NCBI GenBank assembly: GCA_900756555.1
Contig: CAAEKP010000061.1
Coordinates: forward strand, 1 to 12,097
Origin: Peptococcaceae bacterium
GTDB lineage: Bacteria; Bacillota; Peptococcia; Peptococcales; Peptococcaceae
DNA length: 12,097 nt
Reading direction: 5' to 3'
A model generated the notes under the pieces. The model was not told the DNA's origin. It was given only the letters and a program-made list of their open reading frames with translations, and did no database searches. Made by a program: the position numbers and the translations under genes. Numbering within the stretch: position 1 is the stretch's first letter; the number at the start of each line of letters is the position of its first letter. Below, in pieces: positions 5,331 to 12,097 of the stretch.

Positions 5331-7961
5331 TTACCGCAATTTATACTCCCTGGAAAACGCATACACGGTGTTTACCGTGCCGCCCTCCTGCTCCAAATCC
5401 ACCTGCTGCTCCTGTGCTTCTTCAATGGCGGCATAAATGGAGCTGACGGTAATCAGATGGCTGTAGATTTCATTTTCTTTCCCCTGAAAAGTGCCGTTAT
5501 CCATATTCCAGAAAAACGCCTCGCGAATAACCTCATAGCTGTAAAGCTGACTGCGGTACACTGTCAGCAGTTCACCCGCCCGGTCCAGCGTCATCTGTTC
5601 CGGATAGATAATTTTATCAAAGGCGTGCTGCGCGCAGATTTCCGGCAAAAACACAAGCAATTCTTCTGCCAGATCTTTATCATCGGTTAACGCTTGCAGC
5701 TGCTCCAGCAAGGCAGCCCCTTTGTGCGCAGAAAACAGTTCTGCCGCCCGACGCACCAGCCGCCGCATTTTTTCCCGGCTGTGAGGATAAGCTGTCCAGG
5801 TTTCCTCCTCCTGCTGCAAAAGCACCACCTGCTTCTGCACTGTAAAATCCTGCACCTGCCATGTTGCCGCCATCTGCTCAATCTGATGATTAAGCTCCGG
5901 ACATTCCAGACGGTTGATCCGGCACACACCGGTCTGCATATCTTCTGTTTTTGCGCCGTAAAATTCCACATAGCATACGCGCTGATTGCCCAACCGGGCC
6001 AATATTTCATCTTTAAAGATGCTCCAATAATCCTGCGTATCGGTCGGAATCTGCTGTCTGGTCAATAAAGGACTGGGATAACACCGCCAGCGATGCTCCT
6101 GACCGGCAAACGTTGATTGCACCAGCTCGCCGTTGCCTTTCATGCTGTTAAACAGCTGCGCCATGGTTTCCAGAAAATTGCGCGCAACCATCTGCAAAGC
6201 TTCCTGCGGGGTGCTCCCCAGCCCGGTGGCCTGCTCCTCCAGCACCCGGTCCCAGTCAGGATGGGAGATTAAAAAATCTACCATAGCAGAGGTTTCTGTG
6301 ATATTTGTAACCACCGGCGCAATGCTCAGCTGCCACTGCGGCAAATCCAGATAGCCTGTGTTTACAACATCCTTCACTGCAAACTGTCCGTGCAGGCTCT
6401 GCTGCAATAAATATTGCGCTGCCTTCTCCGGCTGCAACAAACTCTCTATCTGCTCCTGCTGCTGTGTCAGCACCGCAGGCCGGGTTAATTCTTCCTCAAT
6501 AGGGATATAGCGCCCATTTTTGCGGAACTCATAAATGCCAGCCTCTTTAATCTGATACAGGGCAATATAGGGCTGCATTACCTGACGCGCCAGCTGAACA
6601 AACTGCTCAAAATTGTAACTGACGCAGTCCAGATAAGAGTAACGATAACCGGACGCCCCTCCCACGCATTCACCAAGCATAGGCGCTGCAATCAGTACCG
6701 CCTGCAATTCTTCTTCTATCGCCGCCCGCACATTCACCCGCTGCTCCGCGTCAATACTCTCACAGGAGTAAAAAACAAACGCCCACACAATGCCATCCTG
6801 CGCGGCCTCATCAAAGACCTGGCTGTCGCCGGCATAAAAACTGTTCAGCACCGGTAATGCTGCCGCTGAAATGCTGCCGGTGTACACATCCTCCCGCAAG
6901 CCCCAGCGCTCCTGATCAGGATTAATATCATAGGTGGTAAACAAGCCCAGCGGGTCATCCTGCGGCGGCAGTTTTCCAGCCATCTGCAAGCTGGTAATAT
7001 AATCATCCAGCTCTGTCAAAAGAATGGGCTCGCTCAATCCTTCTGTTTCCATGATTTGCGCATAAGCCAGATTGGTCAGCAGGCAGAGCTCACCCACGCA
7101 CTGGTTCAGCAGCTGATACAAAAGCCCGTAGGCAGCGTTCTGCTCTAATTGCAGCAGAGCCGGGCTGTAGCATTCCAGCGCCAGTCTGCCATCGGGCAGG
7201 ATGACAGGCCACACCAGCACATCGCCCGGAGTAATCATCCTGTCGCCAGCAGGCAAGGCCACCTGCTCCAAAAATTCCGCCGGCGGCTGTCCTACAATAA
7301 AGTCCCACTGTTCCGCCAAACGCTGCGGCGCCTGCACACGCCAATAAGCCAGCCCGTACAGCTGAATCACGCTGCCATCGGAGGACAAAATCAGCTGCCC
7401 GCGGTTTTCCCGCAGCTCCAGCTGAAACACCGGCGCATGAAAGCTAATCAGCAGCAGTTTTTTCATGTATTCTTCTGCCTCTGTCTGCCTGCCATCCAAC
7501 AGCAGATTGCGCACCTCGTATTCCCGCTCCGCAAACACCTGCCAGAAATCCGCCACACGCTGCTGAAATGAGTTGGCAATCTCCTGTTCCAGCAGCACCT
7601 GCTGGCACTGCAGCAGCAGTTCCCGCGCGTCAACATCATCCGGAAAGCGCTGCAGACGCTGATTTAACACCAGCAGCGCCTGTTTGTAGCGTCCCAGAGC
7701 ATATACGGTATGGCTGTACAGCTGCCACCAGAACCAGTCCTCTTTGCCGGTAACTGCAATTTTATCCAGCACCTTCAGTGCCTCACGCCCCCGCTGCAAC
7801 TCATATAAACACTGTGCCCACACACAGCACAGATTATAATCTCTGTCTTCTTCTGCAAGTGCAGTAATTGTCCGCAGGCTTTTTTCCCACAGACCTGCCG
7901 CATTCCACTGCTGCACCTGTTCCAGAAGCATTGTATTTTCTTCCTTTGTTTCTGCTTTCAT
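5331..7961 (-). CDS. Large TPR protein of unknown function with DUF6348-like segment
   Basis: An 876-aa cytoplasmic-looking protein without signal peptide or membrane segments. Residues about 10-125 form TPR-like helical pairs (WAQCLYELQRGREALKVLD; YALGRYKQALLVLNQRLQ), normally a protein-binding platform. Around 220 is EQWDFIVGQPPAEF and around 437 GGASGYRYSYLDC, motifs I associate with uncharacterised TPR-linked bacterial proteins. Around 580, EEQATGLGSTPQEALQMVARNF resembles the DUF6348 core. The last 200 residues are helical and charged. The start is uncertain: ATG at 7961 (AGGAG 11 bases upstream) or ATG at 7931 (866 aa); a TTG farther up overlaps the putative promoter and is unlikely. 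It follows the DUF4261 gene in the same direction. No catalytic motif is recognised. Confidence 0.85.
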   Translation of the reverse strand: MKAETKEENTMLLEQVQQWNAAGLWEKSLRTITALAEEDRDYNLCCVWAQCLYELQRGREALKVLDKIAVTGKEDWFWWQLYSHTVYALGRYKQALLVLNQRLQRFPDDVDARELLLQCQQVLLEQEIANSFQQRVADFWQVFAEREYEVRNLLLDGRQTEAEEYMKKLLLISFHAPVFQLELRENRGQLILSSDGSVIQLYGLAYWRVQAPQRLAEQWDFIVGQPPAEFLEQVALPAGDRMITPGDVLVWPVILPDGRLALECYSPALLQLEQNAAYGLLYQLLNQCVGELCLLTNLAYAQIMETEGLSEPILLTELDDYITSLQMAGKLPPQDDPLGLFTTYDINPDQERWGLREDVYTGSISAAALPVLNSFYAGDSQVFDEAAQDGIVWAFVFYSCESIDAEQRVNVRAAIEEELQAVLIAAPMLGECVGGASGYRYSYLDCVSYNFEQFVQLARQVMQPYIALYQIKEAGIYEFRKNGRYIPIEEELTRPAVLTQQQEQIESLLQPEKAAQYLLQQSLHGQFAVKDVVNTGYLDLPQWQLSIAPVVTNITETSAMVDFLISHPDWDRVLEEQATGLGSTPQEALQMVARNFLETMAQLFNSMKGNGELVQSTFAGQEHRWRCYPSPLLTRQQIPTDTQDYWSIFKDEILARLGNQRVCYVEFYGAKTEDMQTGVCRINRLECPELNHQIEQMAATWQVQDFTVQKQVVLLQQEEETWTAYPHSREKMRRLVRRAAELFSAHKGAALLEQLQALTDDKDLAEELLVFLPEICAQHAFDKIIYPEQMTLDRAGELLTVYRSQLYSYEVIREAFFWNMDNGTFQGKENEIYSHLITVSSIYAAIEEAQEQQVDLEQEGGTVNTVYAFSREYKLR

Positions 7962-7991
7962 AGCCAGATAATCTCCTGTTTCTTTAAAATC

Positions 7992-8000
7992 ATTGTACCA
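7992..8000 (-). promoter_or_regulatory. Possible extended -10 promoter of the large TPR gene
   Basis: TGGTACAAT on the minus strand is a TGn-extended -10 (TACAAT, five of six to consensus). No -35 match at 17 bases. It lies directly after the hairpin at 8008-8042 and about 30 bases before the chosen start. Confidence 0.4.
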
Positions 8001-8007
8001 CAATCAG

Positions 8008-8042
8008 CAAAAGCAGGTGCTGCTGTCCAGTACCTGCTTTTG
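8008..8042 (-). terminator. Hairpin after the DUF4261 gene, weak terminator or attenuator
   Basis: The stem CAAAAGCAGGT/ACCTGCTTTTG has 11 perfect pairs and a 13-base loop. It lies 7 bases beyond the DUF4261 stop. On the minus strand the stem ends CTTTTG and the U-run is short, so read-through into the next gene is likely. Confidence 0.5.
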
Positions 8043-8048
8043 TTCTGT

Positions 8049-8939
8049 TTATTCATAAGCAATCTGAATGCTGTGTCCCTCCACAGCCACACCGTCGCCC
8101 CGTTTCAGGGACAGCTTCTGATTTTCGCTGAAGCCAATGGTTTCTCCGCTGCGCAGCGTGATATCGCCTTCCAGCACATAATAAACCACATTATAGAGCA
8201 GCTCCCGAATCTCCTGCGGTGTGTGACTGCTGCCCAGAATCTCCAATTCATCTTTACTGAAAGCATCCATGCCAATGGTATAACCATTGTTGCCTGCTTC
8301 ATTCTGATATACGCCAAGCTGAACCCAGTTCAGAACAGGCAATTCTCCCTGCTCCATCCGCGCGGTCACTTCCTGATAAAAGCCCGGCTCCAACACAGTG
8401 CCTGTGGTGTAAGCGCCGATAGCATTGTCCGCTTCCAGACAGGAGGAAATAATTTTTACATAAGTTTTGCCGGCATCAATGGCTGCCATCTCCCGCGGCA
8501 GCACAGCAACCATCAGATGTGCCGTGTGTTGTTTCGTCACTTCCACAGCCTCCGGCCACATATAGTTGTTGGCAGCAAATCGTTCGGCCTCACCATCGGG
8601 CACCGGCGCCGGCATAAAGCCAATGGCAACCATAGCGCCCGGAATATCAAACACCAGATTACCGTCCTGCAAATCCGGCGCTGTCAGCAGATCCACACTT
8701 TCCTCTGCCAGCAGTTCCTCCAGCCAGTCACCTTCCTGACCGCCCTCCACTGTGATTTCATCCTCCGGCACAATGGGAGTGATTCCCCAGCGCTGTTCCA
8801 GCCGTCTGGTCAGCGCGGCCAAATCATAGCTCGCTGTGTTCAGCAGCACAAAACCGCAGAAGCTGCCGGTATAGTTTTTTTTCTCCGCTGCGCTGTGCTC
8901 CTCGGTCAGCACGCACATTGCCTCATCCACTACTTTCAT
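8049..8939 (-). CDS. DUF4261-family protein of unknown function (296 aa)
   Basis: The family signature is recognisable: a central GAMVAIGFMPAPVPDGEAE (about 101-119) followed by WPEA and, near 140-150, AHLMVAVLPREM. The C-terminus ends in a small beta-rich segment (ITLRSGETIGFSE; KLSLKRGDGVAVEG). Soluble, acidic, no signal peptide. The ribosome site AAGGAG is 8 bases before ATG. Members of this family are uncharacterised; some occur beside polymorphic-toxin immunity genes, so an immunity or housekeeping role is possible but unproved. The downstream large TPR gene starts about 90 bases after its stop on the same strand, and the two probably form one unit with a leaky hairpin between. Confidence 0.85.
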   Translation of the reverse strand: MKVVDEAMCVLTEEHSAAEKKNYTGSFCGFVLLNTASYDLAALTRRLEQRWGITPIVPEDEITVEGGQEGDWLEELLAEESVDLLTAPDLQDGNLVFDIPGAMVAIGFMPAPVPDGEAERFAANNYMWPEAVEVTKQHTAHLMVAVLPREMAAIDAGKTYVKIISSCLEADNAIGAYTTGTVLEPGFYQEVTARMEQGELPVLNWVQLGVYQNEAGNNGYTIGMDAFSKDELEILGSSHTPQEIRELLYNVVYYVLEGDITLRSGETIGFSENQKLSLKRGDGVAVEGHSIQIAYE

Positions 8940-9229
8940 TTGTTTGGCTCCTTTTTACAGTATAATTTTTTATATCATTCTGAACGATTGATTCGTTTTT
9001 CAGTCATTGATTTCATACAGTCCATGTTATCATACTGTAAAGTCCTTTGCAATAAGAAATAAGCCTGTTACAATTTACCTGTCTATCCCAAGGGCGCAGG
9101 AAATTTTTCATCTGACCAGGCGGCTTTTGATTTTTTGAGCGACGCGTACTGAAATGTATCTTGATAGTAATATAAACTTTTTGTAGCATTCACTATTTAC
9201 TTCTAAATAATTATACTCTGTTTCCGTTT
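8940..9229. other. AT-rich intergenic region upstream of the DUF4261 gene
   Basis: No gene is supported. A small inverted repeat (CTGAACGA with TCGTTTTTCAG, about 8979-9002) lies 40-60 bases before the DUF4261 start and may be an operator. Possible -10 sequences (TATGAT, TATACT on the minus strand) lack good -35 partners. The segment 9097-9140 (TTTTTCATCTGACCAGG onward) looks like an intergenic repeat type, from impression only. Confidence 0.4.
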
Positions 9230-9241
9230 TGTGCTTTAGCG

Positions 9242-9389
9242 CCCCGCAGGGGTCGTTTTGCCCGACGCTTTTCTGGTCGGGTAAGGGGTCCGGGGGGGAC
9301 GGCACCAGAAAGGCGTGCCGTCTCGAAACCCCCCGCTCGGCCTTTGGTACTTGCTAGCGCGCTTTTCTGCGCTGAAGGCCTTGCCAAAG
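9242..9389. repeat. GC-rich island of consecutive hairpins with a shared loop
   Basis: Left to right: CCCC-GCA-GGGG (9242-9252); CCCGAC/GTCGGG (9261-9266 with 9276-9281) with loop GCTTTTCTG; GACGGCAC/GTGCCGTC (9298-9305 with 9315-9322), loop CAGAAAGGC, flanked by G7 and C6 runs; AGCGC/GCGCT (9356-9360 with 9369-9373) with loop GCTTTTCT inside an outer CTTTGG/CCAAAG pair. The middle loop is the reverse complement of GCCTTTCTG, so all three loops share nearly one sequence although the stems differ. It begins 11 bases after the GDPD stop in that gene's direction, so it would lie in its 3' UTR. It contrasts sharply with the AT-rich flanks. Confidence 0.7.
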
Positions 9390-9399
9390 TAACACCAAT

Positions 9400-11055
9400 T
9401 TACTGGTAGAGTTGTTTTGCTATCTCCAGCATACTATCCCTCTGGCTCTCCGTCAGAGTTACGCCTTTGGGCAATAAAATCAGATAGCCGTCCTGCTGTA
9501 GATAACCGCGGCCTGTCAGCTCCTGATACAGAGCTCCATTGCCCATAGCCCGGTTACGGTAAAGCTGCACTTTGGTTTTCAGTACAGTACCTTTTTTCTG
9601 ATATCCTTTGGTTACACCTTCAATGCCGGCCTGATAAAATTTGCCCTGATATTTTATATCCATGGCTTTGGTGCTGCTGTTCATCTGCGTGCCGGAGGCG
9701 CCCAACTCAATAGCGGTATCGTACAGTGAGGTGTACACATTGCCCTGACTGTCGGCAGCGATGGCTGGCAGCAGGGTATTGCCGCTGAGATATAAGCCGG
9801 TCTGTCCACTGTTATAGTAAACGGCGCTGCCCTGTTTGGTAAAAAAGCTCTGTCTGGCAATCTGCTGTAGCTTCTGCTCCTGATTGCTCAGTGCTGCCGA
9901 AAAATCGCCCAGAGTAGTGAACTGATCCAGAATATAACCGCACTGCGGTGTCACCAGCAGGTTGCAGCTGGTGTCTTTCCAGAGCAGATAATTTTTGGTG
10001 GCAATCTGCTGATTTTCGCCGTCATAAATGCGGGCTGTCAGCGTATAACGCCCGGTAGAAAAGCTGCCTAAATCTGCTTTTAATACCTGATTCATTTTTC
10101 CTTTCACCAGCAGCTGGTCGCCAATATAATAGGCCACGCTGGATTTCTGGCCGCCGCGCATATTGAGCCGCAGGTCACCCTCCTGCAATTCAATGCTTAA
10201 TTGCTGTTTGCTGTCGGTACTGCGCGCCAGATAATACTGCCAGCTTGGATAAGTTACTTCCTCCGGCAGCAGAGTGTCGGTATAGATACCGTAAGCGCCT
10301 GCATTTAATGCCTTTACGGTCTGCGACAGATTATTGATGGTGTGCATATAAACAGCAATGCCATAGCTCTGTAAGGTTTTTGCCAGCCCTGTATTCATCA
10401 GTTCCTCAGACATGGTAACGGCAAAAATGTTGTTTTCCTGCACAAACCTGGCAATGCGGGCGCCGTTTCGTTCATTGCTCATCTTATACATTGTCAAAAT
10501 TATCTTGTCATAGCCCAGCTGCTTTACTGTTTCATATTCTTTGTACTGATAAATCTGCGGGATAATCTGTTTTACTATCTGTGGATACTGTTTTTTAATG
10601 GCGGTCAAGACAGCAAGGTTGTCCTCTTTGGTGTCGGTGATAATGCGCACCTGCGGATTGTTCTGCAAAATCTTTGCCAGAGCCTCCATGGTCAGCGGCG
10701 TGTATTTGTTCAACACTTTACACTGCTGATATTTTTCAAAAGAAACTGCTTTATTGGGGCCCAGCCCTAAATAATAACTGGCTGAACTTTCCCAGTCATG
10801 AATCATGGCAATCTTTCCGTCGGTGGTCAGCGCCATATCCAGTTCAATATACTGATAGCCGTTGGCGATGGCCTGCTCCACTGCTTCTTTTGAGTTGGTC
10901 ACGGTATCGCCCTGCACTGCGCCGCCGGCATGAGCAATGGCTCGCGGATGCGTTCCCGCCTGCGCCATATTAGCGCCCAGCAGCCAGAACAGGCAGCTGC
11001 ACAGCAGCAAGAATAATATAATTTTTGATTTTTTTTGTAAACACAGGTTGTCCAT
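9400..11055 (-). CDS. Secreted glycerophosphodiester phosphodiesterase-like protein (551 aa)
   Basis: The N-terminus has a basic KKSK, a hydrophobic stretch (about 12-28) and AQA-G at 31-34, a signal peptide. The GDPD barrel follows: AIAHAGG (H42), TNSKEAVEQAI, IELDMALTTDGKIAMIHDW with E71, D73 and H86, the expected metal and catalytic residues; a late GIYTDTLLPEE closes the barrel near 290. The usual HRG is HAG here, seen in some divergent members. Residues about 290-390 look like a beta sandwich; about 430-530 (VYTSLYDTAIELGAS) resembles a copper-amine-oxidase-N-like stalk repeat without an oxidase. It probably cleaves glycerophosphodiesters from lipids or teichoic acid at the cell surface. 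AGGA is 7 bases before ATG. Confidence 0.9.
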   Translation of the reverse strand: MDNLCLQKKSKIILFLLLCSCLFWLLGANMAQAGTHPRAIAHAGGAVQGDTVTNSKEAVEQAIANGYQYIELDMALTTDGKIAMIHDWESSASYYLGLGPNKAVSFEKYQQCKVLNKYTPLTMEALAKILQNNPQVRIITDTKEDNLAVLTAIKKQYPQIVKQIIPQIYQYKEYETVKQLGYDKIILTMYKMSNERNGARIARFVQENNIFAVTMSEELMNTGLAKTLQSYGIAVYMHTINNLSQTVKALNAGAYGIYTDTLLPEEVTYPSWQYYLARSTDSKQQLSIELQEGDLRLNMRGGQKSSVAYYIGDQLLVKGKMNQVLKADLGSFSTGRYTLTARIYDGENQQIATKNYLLWKDTSCNLLVTPQCGYILDQFTTLGDFSAALSNQEQKLQQIARQSFFTKQGSAVYYNSGQTGLYLSGNTLLPAIAADSQGNVYTSLYDTAIELGASGTQMNSSTKAMDIKYQGKFYQAGIEGVTKGYQKKGTVLKTKVQLYRNRAMGNGALYQELTGRGYLQQDGYLILLPKGVTLTESQRDSMLEIAKQLYQ

Positions 11056-11377
11056 TTTTTCGTCCTTCTATTCTTTAAAGTCTGCCTTAAAGCAATCGCC
11101 GTTTAAGACTTTTCCAGTCTATCACTTTCACAAACTAAAAACAACACCTGAATCAGGCCTTAACAATATCTTATAATTTATTGCGCTGCTATTAAAAAAA
11201 TTCGTTCTTTTAAAAATCCAGCAAACGGCTGATACCGTTTTCTTCCCCGTTAAATCCTGTGTATTCTGGTTAAATCTTTGACGGTTCAGCCGCAGCATTT
11301 TGGGACAGATTATAGAAGGGCAAAAAACACTATGGCAAGAAGATGGAAGGGCAGGAGCTGTCAGTGAGGTGACAGTT
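11056..11377. other. Divergent intergenic region between the GDPD gene and spoIVB
   Basis: It carries the leftward promoter listed separately, a CCTGAATCAGG palindrome at 11147-11157 next to its -35, and a small AAACGG/CCGTTT hairpin at about 11223-11240. No convincing sporulation-sigma promoter for spoIVB was found by eye. Confidence 0.5.
11116..11144 (-). promoter_or_regulatory. Possible promoter of the GDPD gene
   Basis: On the minus strand TTGTTT (11139-11144) and TAGACT (11116-11121) are 17 bases apart. The palindrome CCTGAATCAGG (11147-11157) lies just upstream and could bind a regulator. Moderate matches only. Confidence 0.4.
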
Positions 11378-12097
11378 TTGAGCAAATTCTTCAAAGCCAC
11401 GGTCTGCACACTGTTGTTGGCTGGTTTGGGCGGCGGTCTGTTTGCCGCACAGCAAAACACAGCAGGTGAAGCAGCCGCACTGTCGTTTCCTTATTCGCCG
11501 GATTTACTGGAACAATGGGATACCAAGCTCAGCGTGCGTCTGCTGGAACTGATGCCCAATCAGCAGATCAGCGCCCAGCGCTATCCTGAAAAAATGCTGT
11601 ATCCCGGCGGTCAGCCTGTGGGCATTCTGTTGCGCACCGATGGCATTCTTGTGGTGGGGCAATCACCCGTTACCGTGCAGGGCAATACCGTCAACCCGGC
11701 AGAGAATGCCGGCATTCAGGCCGGAGATGTCATCACCAGTGTCAACGGCGCTACCGTAACCCACGACGACCAATTAGCGCTGCTGGTCAATCAGCTGGGT
11801 GAGCAGCAACAAAATGTGGTATTGCAAATCCAGCGGCAGGAACGCCGTATAACCAAAACCATCAAACCGGTTTACTGCCAGGACACCAACAGTTACCGCA
11901 TTGGCCTGCTCATCCGCGATAATGCCGGCGGCGTGGGCACCTTAACTTTTGTGGATAAAAACACCATGGAGTACGGCGCGCTGGGACACATGATCTCCAA
12001 CAACGAAACGCAGAGCAAAATCAATATTTTAAAAGGCAAGCTGGTTTCCGCGGATATTCAGGGCATCAAAAAAGGATTGCACGGCTATCCCGGTGAA
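11378..12097 (+). CDS. spoIVB: SpoIVB sporulation signalling serine protease, 3' part beyond window
   Basis: SpoIVB is a SA-clan serine protease with a PDZ domain; in Bacillus it is secreted from the forespore and triggers pro-sigma-K processing by cleaving SpoIVFA. Seen here are 240 codons: a basic, hydrophobic signal/anchor (about 3-24), a PDZ domain (about 80-165: PAENAGIQAGDVITSVNG), and the hallmark GVGTLTFVD-YGALGH with the catalytic-type H204. The catalytic serine lies outside the window. I chose TTG (11378) because GAGGTGA is 5 bases upstream; an in-frame GTG at 11369 is the alternative. No stop in the visible part. Its presence implies sporulation capacity or a remnant of it. Confidence 0.93.
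   Translation, partial: MSKFFKATVCTLLLAGLGGGLFAAQQNTAGEAAALSFPYSPDLLEQWDTKLSVRLLELMPNQQISAQRYPEKMLYPGGQPVGILLRTDGILVVGQSPVTVQGNTVNPAENAGIQAGDVITSVNGATVTHDDQLALLVNQLGEQQQNVVLQIQRQERRITKTIKPVYCQDTNSYRIGLLIRDNAGGVGTLTFVDKNTMEYGALGHMISNNETQSKINILKGKLVSADIQGIKKGLHGYPGE

Noticed and set aside
7962..8003. TTG start at 8003 for the large TPR protein
   Set aside because: It overlaps the extended -10 sequence and lacks a ribosome site.
8040..9062. Plus-strand frame of 340 codons
   Set aside because: Exact antisense shadow of the DUF4261 gene; its residue composition (many H, Q) is typical of a reverse-frame artefact.
9108..9305. Minus-strand frame of 65 codons
   Set aside because: Half of it is the GC-rich hairpin island; no ribosome site. 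It is explained by the repeat structure.
11255..11305. Forespore sigma-G/F promoter of spoIVB
   Set aside because: A CATTTTG at 11296-11302 resembles the -10, but no -35 lies at the required spacing.
11128..11460. Minus-strand frame of 110 codons between the GDPD gene and spoIVB
   Set aside because: It overlaps the 5' end of spoIVB on the opposite strand and lacks a ribosome site.

Overview
The window looks like a chromosomal segment of a low-to-mid GC Bacillota. Reasons: Gram-positive style AGGAGG ribosome sites, TTG/ATG starts, a Firmicutes-type cca gene with an HD domain, and the start of a spoIVB sporulation protease gene. A member of the Negativicutes (Acidaminococcus/Phascolarctobacterium-like relatives) is possible, but that is an impression from sequence style, not something proved here.

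Layout, left to right. (1) Bases 1-70 hold a tRNA-Val(UAC) gene on the minus strand, cut at its 3' end by the window edge, with a perfect consensus promoter (TTGACA-17-TATAAT). (2) Bases 71-1719 form a 1.65 kb AT-rich stretch without any normal-sized gene. It is not empty: it holds a candidate minus-strand operon of two tiny overlapping ORFs (33 and 37 codons) with its own extended -10 and a strong ribosome site, running into a 64-bp palindrome; a large inverted repeat (788-879); seven ATGTT repeats at about 9-bp period; a 14-bp-stem hairpin; and four dispersed 22-bp dyad repeats (core TGACA-N4-TGTCA) around two further perfect palindromes. The right half resembles an origin or multi-operator region. 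(3) Bases 1720-4211 are a tight minus-strand operon: cca (tRNA nucleotidyltransferase), a SpoU/TrmH-family RNA methyltransferase overlapping it by ATGA, and a 79-aa unknown protein, closed by a clear intrinsic terminator. (4) Divergent from cca, at 4605-5216 (+), is an orphan ComF-like phosphoribosyltransferase, followed by a bidirectional terminator. (5) Bases 5331-8939 (-) hold two proteins of unknown function: a large TPR protein with a DUF6348-like segment, preceded by a DUF4261 protein. (6) Bases 9230-9399 are a GC-rich structured island of consecutive hairpins, three of which carry nearly the same nonamer loop. (7) Bases 9400-11055 (-) encode a secreted glycerophosphodiester phosphodiesterase-like protein. 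(8) From 11378 (+) to the window edge runs the 5' two thirds of spoIVB.

Functionally, tRNA synthesis and maturation dominate the left side (tRNA-Val, CCA addition, RNA methylation), sporulation signalling and envelope lipid turnover the right side. The most unusual content is the gene-poor left region (two-sORF operon plus dyad array) and the shared-loop hairpin cluster at 9242-9389. None could be matched to a described system by reading alone; the searches that would decide are stated with each finding.
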